Source of the DNA: Spirosoma arboris | GTDB lineage: Bacteria > Bacteroidota > Bacteroidia > Cytophagales > Spirosomataceae | DNA length: 64,000 nucleotides | NCBI RefSeq assembly: GCF_009754945.1 | Contig: NZ_WPIN01000024.1 | Span: 1 to 64,000, forward strand | Direction: 5' to 3' | Shown here: positions 31,476 to 40,189 of the stretch, piece by piece | Numbering within the stretch: the first letter of the stretch is position 1 | How the letters are laid out: every line of letters starts with the position of its first letter | Program-made: the position numbers and the translations under genes | The notes under the pieces: generated by a model | The model's input: only the letters and a program-made list of their open reading frames with translations | The model's database searches: none | Told to the model about the DNA's origin: nothing

Positions 31476-34400
31476 TTAGAATGTCGCGGCTAGTTTAAAC
31501 TGGTAGGTACGTGGAATAGGGACGTTTCCGAAGTCCATGCCTCGTAGCAGGTCGTTGTTGCCACCCGCGTTGGTTTCGGGATCGAAGCCGGTGTATTTAT
31601 CCCACGAATACAGATTGCGTCCTACGGCAGATACCGTCAAACGGCTAAGCCCCTTAATAAACTGTGGTAGTGTATAGCTGAGCGATACTTCGCGCAGTTT
31701 GGTATAGGAACCTGGATCAACACGGAACTCCTGTGTATTATAAACACCGAAGATGTATCCGCGTGGGAGCGTACCCCGCAATTCCTGTTCCGCATAGTCA
31801 CCTAAACCAACACCCTGGCGCGTCCGCTTATCCGCATTGAAGACGTCTACCCCCTGAACCATATCCAGAAGTATGTGAAGAGACAGTTTTTTGTAGGCTA
31901 GGTTTGTACTGAACGACCCAGTCCATTTTGGATTGGGATTACCGATAATGGCGTTGGCTGTTGGCTTGGTAACATCCAGCGTACCATCTGAATTACGTGC
32001 TGCCACATACGTAACAGCGCCATTAGCCTGCCCAACAGCCCGTTCAGATTGGGGGAAGCCAGATGGCGAAAGCAACAGCGTACCATCTGAATTGCGCGCA
32101 TAGGCAGTGCCGTAAAACACACCAACTGGCTGGCCAACAATTAAGTTAACTGGCGATCCTGAGGCCGAGGAAGCGTCAGGGTTGATGATTGGTAAGCCAC
32201 CCAGATCAAGGACTTTATTGCGGTTGTGATTGTAAATGAAGGTAACATCCCAGCTGAAGTCTTTGGTTTTAATAGGTGTTGCGTCTAAAACAATCTCGAA
32301 TCCTTTGTTTTCCATCGATCCAACATTGTTGACTATACTGGTACCACCCGTAGTTGGTGCCAGTGTTCGGTTCACGACTAAGTTGGTAATTTTCTGATGG
32401 TAAGCCGTTGCACCTACGCTAATACGACCATTCAGAAATGCCAGGTCGACACCACCTTCAAGTTCTGCCATGCGCTCAGGCTGTACGTCAGGGTTAGCTA
32501 ACTGTGTACCTGGTGTTACGGTATTCTTGCCCAGGAAACCTACGGGGCTAAATTGATAGAAGCGTGCATACGAACCAATACCCGACAGGTTACCTGCTTC
32601 GCCATAGCTAGCCCGCAGTTTCAAACTATTGAAGGCATTGCTGAACGACAGATTTTTCCAGAAATCAAGGTCCGACACAATGAATGAACCACTTACCTTG
32701 GGATAATACTGGTTGGTCTGACTTGGAGAGAATTTCGACGACTGATCGCGACGGACGGCTCCGGTAATGAACGCCAGGTTTTTATAACCAAGAGTTGCCT
32801 GCGCAAATAAACCACTCAAACTAAAGCGATCTAAGTTGTACGCCACTGAATAGGTAGTGTTGCTGGCCCCACTAACGGTTTCGATAAAGGGCGACAAATT
32901 CTGCCCGCTGTTGATGGAGTAATCAGCTTGAAAATACTGGTAGCTATATCCGATCGCTGCGTTCAATTTAAACTTATCGTTGAACTGCCTTTCATATTGC
33001 GCATTCAGGTCGTTGTTGAATTGCAATACCTGGTTGGTAGCCGTAGCGGCAAATCCACCCGGATAGCGAGCGGCTGGTAACCCAGCAATGGCCTGGTATG
33101 GATACGGACGAATATAGTTTTTACCAAACTGCGAGTATGCATCCACCCCCACAATATAGTCAACACTCAAGCCCCGCAACGGTGTCAGATTCAACTGAAG
33201 GCTGTTGATGGTCCGGCTCACCGACTGCGAAAACTTCATGTCTTCGATCGTTGATAGCGGGTTTACACGTGTAGGCTCAACAGCCTGTAAGTTTCCAGCA
33301 GCATCACGTTGGGTAATGTCATAGATATTGTTCGTGATATTGACCGAGTTGATCGGGCTGTAGAAGACGTTGCCATTTGCTTTTTCGTTGGAAAAGCTGT
33401 TAGCATAACTCAAACCAACCGAAATTTTAGCCCAATCGGTTAGCCGTTGATCAACCCGAGCGCGGAGATTATACCGCGTGAAATCCGTGTCTTTAATAAT
33501 CCCCTGATTTTTCAAATAGCCAAACGACACATAATACTGTGTGTTATCACGACCACCCGAAATAGACAGGTTGTTGTCGGTTCCGTATCCCGTCCGGAAA
33601 ATCTGGTCGAAATAATTGTACCGCTGTACGTCAACCAAATTCGTTGCCAAAGCCGAATACGCGCCATCCCGATAGATGTTCGTTGTGGTTGTACCTGGGT
33701 TAGCTGTAACCTGAGCGGGGGTAATAACGCCAATCGGATAAAGTCGAAGAGAAGCAAACCCGAATTGCTTGCCATAGGTGTTAACAGGCACACTCTTGCG
33801 TAATTCATTGACATTGAATGAAGTCGTAAACGTTACCTGTGGTTTACCCGTCTGCCCCCGCTTTGTCGTGATAATAACCACGCCATTGGCCGCCCGCGAA
33901 CCATATTGGGCAGCCGCAGCCGCACCATTCACCACGTTGATGGTAGCAATATCATCCGGGTTAATATCAGACAAACGGTTCTGGCCAACGTTGGCATTAC
34001 CTACGTCATTGGCCAGTGCAAGCTGCGATACGTTGGTGCTGGCGTTACTCACGATTACTCCATCAACCACATACAGTGGGTCTGACGAGCCAACCAGCGA
34101 CTTGATCCCACGTAACCGAATGCTGATTCCGCCCGCTGGATCGCCTGAGTTCTGGGTAATCTGTGCACCTGGCACTTTTCCCTGCAATGAGTTGATCAGG
34201 TTGCCAGAACCAGACTGTAACAAGTCTGCCCCTTTGATCGTACTAATGGCATTTCCTAATTCGCGTTTAGGTGCTGACAAGGTGGAACCCGTTACAACAA
34301 CCTCATCAAGATTCGTAGCGGCTGCCACCAACTGGGCATTTACTGTCACCTCGTCGGCATTGCCCAGCGTTATGTTTTGGCGCAGCGTTTCGTATCCAAT

Positions 34401-34655
34401 AGCGGTAAAAGCTACTGTTACAGGGCCGGGCTTAAGCGTTACCGGAAGCGTATAGTTGCCGTCTCCATCAGATGTGGTACCAACTGTTGTGCCGACAATA
34501 ACCACTGTCGTGCCTGGAAGCGCCAGCTTTTCGGGGTCTGTAACACGCCCTTTTATCGTGTAGCGAGTGCCTTGCGCAAATGCTGTTGTACAAAGCAGAA
34601 CCGTTAGCCAGAGCAAGCAAAATTGTCGGATAACGGGAGAGTATTTGTTGGTCAT
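31476..34655 (-). CDS. SusC/RagA family TonB-linked outer-membrane transporter
   Basis: 1059 residues. Signal peptide to TAFAQ, then a carboxypeptidase-D-like regulatory domain (IKGRVTDPEKLALPGTTVVI, SDGDGNYTLPV). The TonB plug has the SusC signature (NLINSLQGKVPGAQI, GISIRLRGIKSL, DPLYVVDGVIV). The remainder is a 22-strand beta-barrel ending in PRTYQFKLAATF with a terminal Phe. It moves a bound ligand through the outer membrane using TonB energy. It pairs with the SusD gene. No ECF sigma/anti-sigma or two-component regulator is adjacent. The divergent DPP-IV gene hints at peptide substrates, but this is weak inference. Confidence 0.95.
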   Translation of the reverse strand: MTNKYSPVIRQFCLLWLTVLLCTTAFAQGTRYTIKGRVTDPEKLALPGTTVVIVGTTVGTTSDGDGNYTLPVTLKPGPVTVAFTAIGYETLRQNITLGNADEVTVNAQLVAAATNLDEVVVTGSTLSAPKRELGNAISTIKGADLLQSGSGNLINSLQGKVPGAQITQNSGDPAGGISIRLRGIKSLVGSSDPLYVVDGVIVSNASTNVSQLALANDVGNANVGQNRLSDINPDDIATINVVNGAAAAAQYGSRAANGVVIITTKRGQTGKPQVTFTTSFNVNELRKSVPVNTYGKQFGFASLRLYPIGVITPAQVTANPGTTTTNIYRDGAYSALATNLVDVQRYNYFDQIFRTGYGTDNNLSISGGRDNTQYYVSFGYLKNQGIIKDTDFTRYNLRARVDQRLTDWAKISVGLSYANSFSNEKANGNVFYSPINSVNITNNIYDITQRDAAGNLQAVEPTRVNPLSTIEDMKFSQSVSRTINSLQLNLTPLRGLSVDYIVGVDAYSQFGKNYIRPYPYQAIAGLPAARYPGGFAATATNQVLQFNNDLNAQYERQFNDKFKLNAAIGYSYQYFQADYSINSGQNLSPFIETVSGASNTTYSVAYNLDRFSLSGLFAQATLGYKNLAFITGAVRRDQSSKFSPSQTNQYYPKVSGSFIVSDLDFWKNLSFSNAFNSLKLRASYGEAGNLSGIGSYARFYQFSPVGFLGKNTVTPGTQLANPDVQPERMAELEGGVDLAFLNGRISVGATAYHQKITNLVVNRTLAPTTGGTSIVNNVGSMENKGFEIVLDATPIKTKDFSWDVTFIYNHNRNKVLDLGGLPIINPDASSASGSPVNLIVGQPVGVFYGTAYARNSDGTLLLSPSGFPQSERAVGQANGAVTYVAARNSDGTLDVTKPTANAIIGNPNPKWTGSFSTNLAYKKLSLHILLDMVQGVDVFNADKRTRQGVGLGDYAEQELRGTLPRGYIFGVYNTQEFRVDPGSYTKLREVSLSYTLPQFIKGLSRLTVSAVGRNLYSWDKYTGFDPETNAGGNNDLLRGMDFGNVPIPRTYQFKLAATF

Positions 34656-34821
34656 AGGTACGAATTAATTTGTGGGTGAGTTAATGAAAACATAATCCAT
34701 TTAATTACGAAATGTAGTGATAAATGCCTAGGGAAACCATGCCTTAAGTTGGTTTCATTCTAAAAAAACAAAATGTCTTTTTTTAGTAAATTTGAATCTT
34801 TTATAAGTCATACTCTACTTC

Positions 34822-37071
34822 ATGATCAATCGAAAACTATTCGGGCAGCTCTTATTGGTTGCTCTTCTGATCACTCGTCTGGCTACTCCAAAAGTTGCCC
34901 TGGCGCAATCCAAACAACGGTATACGAATCTTCAGCAAGCCGTTTTTTCAGGCGGGCAATTGAATGGGTTGCAGGGTCCACGAAGCGTAAACTGGATTGA
35001 GGGCGGTAGTAAATTCTCCTTCATAGATGGTCAGAACACGATCAAAACGCTGTCGCCCAAAGACCAGAAAGAAGAGGTGATTTTTGACGGTAGTCAGCTA
35101 AAATTCCCCGGCACCGACAAACCCTTTGCCTATGGCTCGTTTCAATGGTCGAAAGACTCGAAGAATATTCTGTTTCAGCGCAATTTTCGACCCGTTTACC
35201 GGCGGTCAGGCGTCTCTGATTACTACGTCTATTCAGTAGCCGATAAGAGCCTGAAGCTCGTCGCCAGGGATGCTCAAACGGCTGAGTTAGCCCCTGATGG
35301 TCAAAAAGTGGGTTATGAGCGTGGCGGGAATCTATTTGTTTTTGATTTTACTACTCAGAAAGAAACGCAACTAACCGACGATGCGAAAGCGGCCTTTTTG
35401 AATGGTCGTTTTGGCTGGGTTTATGAAGAGGAATTTGGATTGGCTCAAGCCTGGGATTGGTCGCCGGATAGCAAATTTATCGCCTTCTGGCAGTCTGATG
35501 AACGGCAGGTACCCATTTATAAACTAACCGATTATAAAGGCTTCGATGAGAAATTTGACTCTCTCCCCTACCCGCGCGTTGGCGATCAGAATCCAACGGT
35601 TCGTATTGGAGTCATCGAGATAGCGAATAAAAGTAAGCAATGGATGAAAGTTGATTTGGGGGACGGCTACATTCCTCGTATCTACTGGACATCGCAGGAG
35701 GGTAAGATCGCGCTGATGCATTTAAATCGTAAGCAGAATCACCTGCGCCTGTTTATGGCGAATGCCCGGACAGGTGATGCCAGGCAGATTATGGAAGAAA
35801 CCTCGACCACCTGGATTGACATCTTCGATTTCTTTGCGGGCATCAATCACCTGATCTATTTCCCGGCTGGTATTCAGGAGTTTTACTGGGTATCTGATCG
35901 GGATGGGTATTCACATATGTACCGCTACGACTATTCTGGCAAGTTGCTCAATGCAGTCACAAGCGGAAAGTGGGAAGTCACGTTTGTACACCACATTGAT
36001 CCAAAAGCAAAGAAAGTCTATTTCACCTCAACAGAAGCGTCACCCCTGGAACGGCAGTTATTTGTGGCTGATCTGGATGGCAAAAACAAGCGTCGGCTAA
36101 CAACCATACCCGGTCGGCATACGGTGAACTTTTCCCCCAATGGTCAATATTTCATTGATAAGTACTCCAATATTTCGACACCCACCCAGGTCGAACTGCG
36201 CGATACAAAAGGGCAGTTGATCAAGGCATTGGAAACCAACAAGAATGTGTCAGATTACGTAGCAAGTCATGACTATGCGCCCAAAGAGCTAGCTAACTTT
36301 ACGACTTCTGACGGCCAGCAAATCGACATCTCAATTATCAAACCAATTGATTTCGACCGCAACGGCGGCCCGGCCACTAAAAAGTATCCTGTCGTTATTG
36401 ATATTTATGGCGGGCCAGGTGCTCAGTCTGTATACAATGATTGGGGTGCAACAGGTTGGCATCAGTGGCTGGCGCAAACGGGCTATGTGGTCGTAAGCGT
36501 TAACAATCGGGGCAGCGGTGGGTATGGACGCGATTTCGAGAAAATCGTTTATGAGAAATTAGGCAAATACGAAAGTCAGGATTTTGCCGAAACGGCCGCC
36601 TGGTTGGCTAAACAACCCTGGGTAGATGGCAATCGAATGGCCATTCGGGGGCACAGCTACGGTGGCTATATGAGTAGCTACACCATGCTGACTCATCCTG
36701 GCGTTTTCAAAGTTTCAATTGTAGGGGCTCCCGTCACAGATTGGCGTCTTTATGATTCCATTTACACCGAACGATACATGGGCCTGTTGCCTGAAAACGA
36801 GGAGAAATATAAAGCCAGTGCGGTATCTCCTTATGCCAAAAACCTGGCAGGAAAAATGTTCATTGCTCACTCAACAATGGATGAAAACGTACATGTTCGA
36901 AATACATTTCAACTTATGAACGCGTTGGAAGATGCGGGTAAAGACGCCGATCTGCGGATCTATCCACCTGGCGCACACGGAGTAGCCTATAGCGCAGGGA
37001 CGCAGTTGCTTTTGTACCAGCAATACACCAATTATTTAGAAACGTATTTAAAAAGCAGCCCGTTAAATTAG
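34822..37071 (+). CDS. Exported prolyl oligopeptidase family S9 (DPP-IV type) peptidase
   Basis: 749 residues with a signal peptide (cleavage near ALAQS). An eight-bladed beta-propeller fills about 70-480, with the DPP-IV Glu motif FGWVYEEEFGLAQAWDW. The alpha/beta-hydrolase domain carries the nucleophile in IRGHSYGGYMSS (Ser about 612), the Asp in STMDENVHVRN and His in PGAHGVAY. It removes X-Pro or X-Ala dipeptides from peptide N-termini in the periplasm. A TAAATTTG -7 element lies at 34787-34794. A hairpin terminator follows. Confidence 0.94.
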   Translation: MINRKLFGQLLLVALLITRLATPKVALAQSKQRYTNLQQAVFSGGQLNGLQGPRSVNWIEGGSKFSFIDGQNTIKTLSPKDQKEEVIFDGSQLKFPGTDKPFAYGSFQWSKDSKNILFQRNFRPVYRRSGVSDYYVYSVADKSLKLVARDAQTAELAPDGQKVGYERGGNLFVFDFTTQKETQLTDDAKAAFLNGRFGWVYEEEFGLAQAWDWSPDSKFIAFWQSDERQVPIYKLTDYKGFDEKFDSLPYPRVGDQNPTVRIGVIEIANKSKQWMKVDLGDGYIPRIYWTSQEGKIALMHLNRKQNHLRLFMANARTGDARQIMEETSTTWIDIFDFFAGINHLIYFPAGIQEFYWVSDRDGYSHMYRYDYSGKLLNAVTSGKWEVTFVHHIDPKAKKVYFTSTEASPLERQLFVADLDGKNKRRLTTIPGRHTVNFSPNGQYFIDKYSNISTPTQVELRDTKGQLIKALETNKNVSDYVASHDYAPKELANFTTSDGQQIDISIIKPIDFDRNGGPATKKYPVVIDIYGGPGAQSVYNDWGATGWHQWLAQTGYVVVSVNNRGSGGYGRDFEKIVYEKLGKYESQDFAETAAWLAKQPWVDGNRMAIRGHSYGGYMSSYTMLTHPGVFKVSIVGAPVTDWRLYDSIYTERYMGLLPENEEKYKASAVSPYAKNLAGKMFIAHSTMDENVHVRNTFQLMNALEDAGKDADLRIYPPGAHGVAYSAGTQLLLYQQYTNYLETYLKSSPLN

Positions 37072-37077
37072 GTCATT

Positions 37078-37105
37078 AAAAGCCTGGCATTTGTCAGGCT
37101 TTTTC
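37078..37105 (+). terminator. Intrinsic terminator after DPP-IV gene
   Basis: AAAAGCCTG / CAGGCTTTTT stem with an 8-nt loop and a T-run, 7 nt after the stop codon. Confidence 0.85.
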
Positions 37106-37398
37106 ATTTTTCAATTATTACCTCGTTTCATCATTACTTATATCTAGAAGTCAGTACCCAGCTTATGTCCAGTAAAATATACTAAGTAATTCAAGGTTAG
37201 TTAATCAGTACAATCCAACAAGACAATTATCTCATAATCAGGAATTTATAAAATACATAATATTAATATCATCTATACATTTGACGATTTTATTTGTTAA
37301 TCGATTTATTACTTTTAAAACAAAGCGACCAATCCCTTGTTAGTTATTTCTGTAATTACTTACGAATTCGTAGGTAGGTTATTAAACAATCAACTGCT
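37106..37398. other. AT-rich intergenic region
   Basis: 293 nt very rich in A and T upstream of a small exported protein. No gene, long repeat or convincing promoter match could be supported; it probably carries the control region of the next gene. Confidence 0.5.
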
Positions 37399-37719
37399 AT
37401 GAAAAAGTTAATCATTGCTGCTTCACTATGCAGCCTGCTAACCGTATCACAATTTGGGTTTGCTCAAGCTGTTCAGGAAGGGAAAGCAGCTAAAAAGGAA
37501 ATGAAGGCTGAAAAGAAAGTGGCTAAGGCTCATGAGTACAGAAAGGAAGCTGCGACACACAAAGGTTTAGAGGTCAAAGGTATTTCTGATCCAAAAACGA
37601 GAATGGCCAAAGCTGATCGGAAAATGGAAAAGGCTGAAAAGAAAGAATTGAAAGGAGAAGCTAAAGAACTAAAAGCAGTAGCTAAAGCAAAAACCAAGAA
37701 GGCCGCTGGGGTCGATTAG
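37399..37719 (+). CDS. Small exported Lys/Ala/Glu-rich protein
   Basis: 106 residues. A signal peptide (MKKLIIAASLCSLLTVSQFGFA) is followed by an 84-residue mature part containing 23 lysines, many alanines and glutamates and no cysteine. The pattern KKEMKAEKK, RKMEKAEKKELKGEAKELK suggests a long charged single helix. I recognise no family. It could bind polyanions such as LPS, extracellular DNA or acidic polysaccharide, but that is speculation. It forms its own unit, with a long AT-rich upstream region and a strong terminator. Confidence 0.72.
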   Translation: MKKLIIAASLCSLLTVSQFGFAQAVQEGKAAKKEMKAEKKVAKAHEYRKEAATHKGLEVKGISDPKTRMAKADRKMEKAEKKELKGEAKELKAVAKAKTKKAAGVD

Positions 37720-37734
37720 CGCTAGATAGAACAA

Positions 37735-37777
37735 ACAAAAAACGTGGTCCGATTAATCGAGGCCACGTTTTTTGTTT
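37735..37777. terminator. Bidirectional intrinsic terminator
   Basis: AACAAAAAACGTGG paired with CCACGTTTTTTGTT around a short loop, giving U-tracts both ways between the convergent Lys-rich gene and ruvA. Confidence 0.88.
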
Positions 37778-37782
37778 TCTCC

Positions 37783-38376
37783 TTATGAGGTCCGCAAAGC
37801 CCGCCGAATCACATCCTCAACAGATAAAGTAGGCTCGGCTTTGAGTGCGTCATCCACACTTTTCTCTGCTGTTGGTTTGGGAAAACCTAACGCCACTAAA
37901 GCAGCCAGCGACTCTTCGCGAACAGGATCGACAGCCGACTGGCGATAAGTAGGTCCACTGGGTACAACCCCCGATTTTTTCATTTTGTCGCGCAGTTCGA
38001 GAATGATGCGTTGGGCCGTTTTAGCACCAATGCCTTTAATCGCCTGCACCGCCCGAACATTTTCTCCTAAAATAGCCAGCCGCAAATCGCCTGGCTGCAT
38101 AGCAGAGAGCATTCCCAATGCCGTGTTCGGACCAACGCCAGAAACAGCAATTAAATCCAGAAATAGCGATTTTTCATCGGCATTGGCAAAACCATATAGA
38201 GACTGAGAATCTTCTCGAAATAGATGATGAATAAACAATTTGATTCGGTCGCCACCACCGGGCAGAACAGCATACGTTTGAAGAGAAATATGGACCATAT
38301 AGCCCACTCCGTGTACGTCAATAATGGTATGCGTAGGTTCTTTATAGGACAGCGTTCCGTCTAAATAAGCGATCAT
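37783..38376 (-). CDS. ruvA: Holliday junction branch migration protein RuvA
   Basis: 197 residues from the ATG at 38376, which gives the canonical start MIAYLDGTL; an upstream in-frame start would add 35 atypical residues. Domain I (OB fold: VDVHGVGYMVHIS, LFIHHLFREDSQSLYGF) is followed by domain II with tandem helix-hairpin-helix motifs (VSGVGPNTALGML, IKGIGAKTAQRIILELRDKM). Domain III at the C-terminus (EESLAALVALGFPKPTAEKSV) binds RuvB. It acts in recombination and repair as a tetramer on Holliday junctions. A GAAACTT-type repeat separates it from the transglycosylase gene upstream. Confidence 0.95.
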   Translation of the reverse strand: MIAYLDGTLSYKEPTHTIIDVHGVGYMVHISLQTYAVLPGGGDRIKLFIHHLFREDSQSLYGFANADEKSLFLDLIAVSGVGPNTALGMLSAMQPGDLRLAILGENVRAVQAIKGIGAKTAQRIILELRDKMKKSGVVPSGPTYRQSAVDPVREESLAALVALGFPKPTAEKSVDDALKAEPTLSVEDVIRRALRTS

Positions 38377-38481
38377 TCGTGGTTTGGAAAGGCTTGTTTT
38401 TAAGCGTGTTATGTATAGATAAAGATACGAAAAACCCACGACTTTATCACTAAAATCGTGGGCATGTATTAGTTGTTCCAA

Positions 38482-38530
38482 GTTTCAGGTTCCAAGTTCG
38501 AACTGAAGCGCTCAACATGGAACTTGAAAA
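38482..38530. repeat. Imperfect inverted repeat, GTTTCAGGTTCCAAG type
   Basis: Left arm 38482-38500 and right arm 38511-38530 pair over about 15 of 19 positions. Same heptamer word family as 3984-4063 and 10100-10179. It lies between the transglycosylase stop codon and ruvA. Confidence 0.7.
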
Positions 38531-38535
38531 AATAA

Positions 38536-40092
38536 TTAGCCAACAATCAGTTTTTGGCCGGGCCGAAGCGCATTGCTCTTGATATGATTCATTTTCTTTA
38601 GCTGGTCAATGGTCAGGTCATACCGCTGAACAATATTCCAGAGTGTATCGCCACTTTGTACCCGATGATAACGGGGTTTGTAATGTTTCAATTTAGCAAG
38701 AACTTCTGCTTTCTTACGACCTTTAGCCGTTCCCTGATTGGCCAGTCGTTCAGCTCGGGTTTCGGCAACTTCTTTCAAAATTGTCAACTTCTGCCCTTTC
38801 TGAATCTTGGTTGATCGCAGGTGATTCCAGCGTTTCAGATCATAGAGTTCAACATTATAGCGATCGGCAATCTCCGTCAGGTTATCGCCTTTTCTAACTA
38901 CATACGTCTGTTTGCGGGGTTTCCGCATAACGACTGTTTCAATGTCATCCTCAGGTTCATCAATCGATTCGACTACGGCAAGTTGAGCAGCCTGAACAGG
39001 AGCTTCCTGCAAACTTATGTTGGCCAGCGGATTCCGATTCAACGCCGTCCACGCTCCCATCGAATCAGCTCCGTACCGAACATTTTCGGCACTAGCTAGC
39101 AAAATATGCTCCATTTTTCCTGGTATTCGACTGGCCGAATCCAGAATAGTCTGACGATGAGACGCAAAATAGTCATACTGCTCACTTGGTACCCGGAGCG
39201 GATATCGTTTGGTAGATTCTGGAAGAATAGTTGTTGTAATGGCCGGATTCATTTTCTGCAGGTCGGCCAGTGCCATTGTGCTATGCCTGGCAAACGTTTC
39301 GAGATTAAAATAACCGCTTACCTGAATAGTATCGTGCGGAATTGGGTACTCGAAATTTTCACCCACGATCCCGTGATCTCCGGCGTGGTTTATCAGATAA
39401 GTGAACGCCACAAACTGAGGCACATAGCCACGGGTTTCTTTGGGCAAAGCATCATAAATGGTATAGAACGAATTGCCTCCGGACCGACGCATAGCCCGTT
39501 TTACAGCCCCTGGTCCACAGTTATAGGCTGCCATTGCCATTTCCCAGTCGCCAAAGATGTTATATAAATCCCGGAGGTATTTGCAGGCAGCTTCTGTAGC
39601 TTTTACGGGGTCCATCCGCTCATCTACATAATCATCCTGCGACAAGCGCAAATCGCGACCTGTACCGGGCATAATCTGCCACAATCCACCTGCACCAGCC
39701 CGAGAAATAGCACGAGGATTCAGGGCAGATTCAACAATAGACAGGTATTTCAGTTCATCAGGCAACCCATATTGCTTCAGCATTCGCTCATAGAGCGGAA
39801 AGAAAAGGGGCATCCGCTCAAGCATCGTCTGGGTGTAACTCGCCCTGCGGAACGTAAAATAATCAATATAGGCCTGCACCGCTTTGTGGTAATTCAGCGG
39901 AATGTCTTTCTGTAACTTCGCCAGCCGTTCCCGAATCAGGCTGTCAGGCACGCTAGGTACATAGGCCAGCGTATCTTTCTTTACGATTGTACTGTCCAAT
40001 TGAATCGTAGTCTCGGCATGGGTCACTGTTGCCAGTCCCACTACCGCACTCAACAGCCCCAGTCTCAACAGGCTACGGTTCAGGTAGTTCAT
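38536..40092 (-). CDS. Lytic transglycosylase with two LysM domains (MltD-like)
   Basis: 518 residues with a signal peptide ending near THAE. The SLT domain (about 95-240) has the catalytic Glu in YLSIVESALNPRAIS, then AGAGGLWQIMPGTGRDL and MAAYNCGPGAVKRA. Two LysM domains close the protein (about 395-440, TYVVRKGDNLTEIADRYNVE; about 473-518, YHRVQSGDTLWNIVQRYDLT). It cleaves peptidoglycan glycan strands to 1,6-anhydro products in the periplasm, held to murein by LysM. It may be transcribed after gatA, though a long palindrome lies between. Confidence 0.94.
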   Translation of the reverse strand: MNYLNRSLLRLGLLSAVVGLATVTHAETTIQLDSTIVKKDTLAYVPSVPDSLIRERLAKLQKDIPLNYHKAVQAYIDYFTFRRASYTQTMLERMPLFFPLYERMLKQYGLPDELKYLSIVESALNPRAISRAGAGGLWQIMPGTGRDLRLSQDDYVDERMDPVKATEAACKYLRDLYNIFGDWEMAMAAYNCGPGAVKRAMRRSGGNSFYTIYDALPKETRGYVPQFVAFTYLINHAGDHGIVGENFEYPIPHDTIQVSGYFNLETFARHSTMALADLQKMNPAITTTILPESTKRYPLRVPSEQYDYFASHRQTILDSASRIPGKMEHILLASAENVRYGADSMGAWTALNRNPLANISLQEAPVQAAQLAVVESIDEPEDDIETVVMRKPRKQTYVVRKGDNLTEIADRYNVELYDLKRWNHLRSTKIQKGQKLTILKEVAETRAERLANQGTAKGRKKAEVLAKLKHYKPRYHRVQSGDTLWNIVQRYDLTIDQLKKMNHIKSNALRPGQKLIVG

Positions 40093-40105
40093 ATAGGTTT
40101 CACTT

Positions 40106-40187
40106 TATATATGATGTATAATATAGGATGTATGATGTATTTTTATCGTAGCATGCGTCATATATCCTACATCATACATCATATATA
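40106..40187. repeat. Inverted repeat with GATGTAT heptamer arms
   Basis: Left arm 40106-40135 and right arm 40158-40187 are reverse complements with a few mismatches. The left arm and its continuation read TATATAT, GATGTAT, AATATAG, GATGTAT, GATGTAT: a clear 7-nt period. It fills the gap between gatA and the transglycosylase gene. Confidence 0.87.
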
Positions 40188-40189
40188 TT

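Noticed and set aside
33778..34455. 225-codon open frame on the + strand
   Set aside because: It is antisense to the plug and N-terminal domain of the SusC gene and shows biased Thr/Pro composition typical of a shadow frame.
30163..34655. Complete polysaccharide utilisation locus
   Set aside because: No glycoside hydrolase, lyase, sulfatase or dedicated regulator flanks the SusC/SusD pair.
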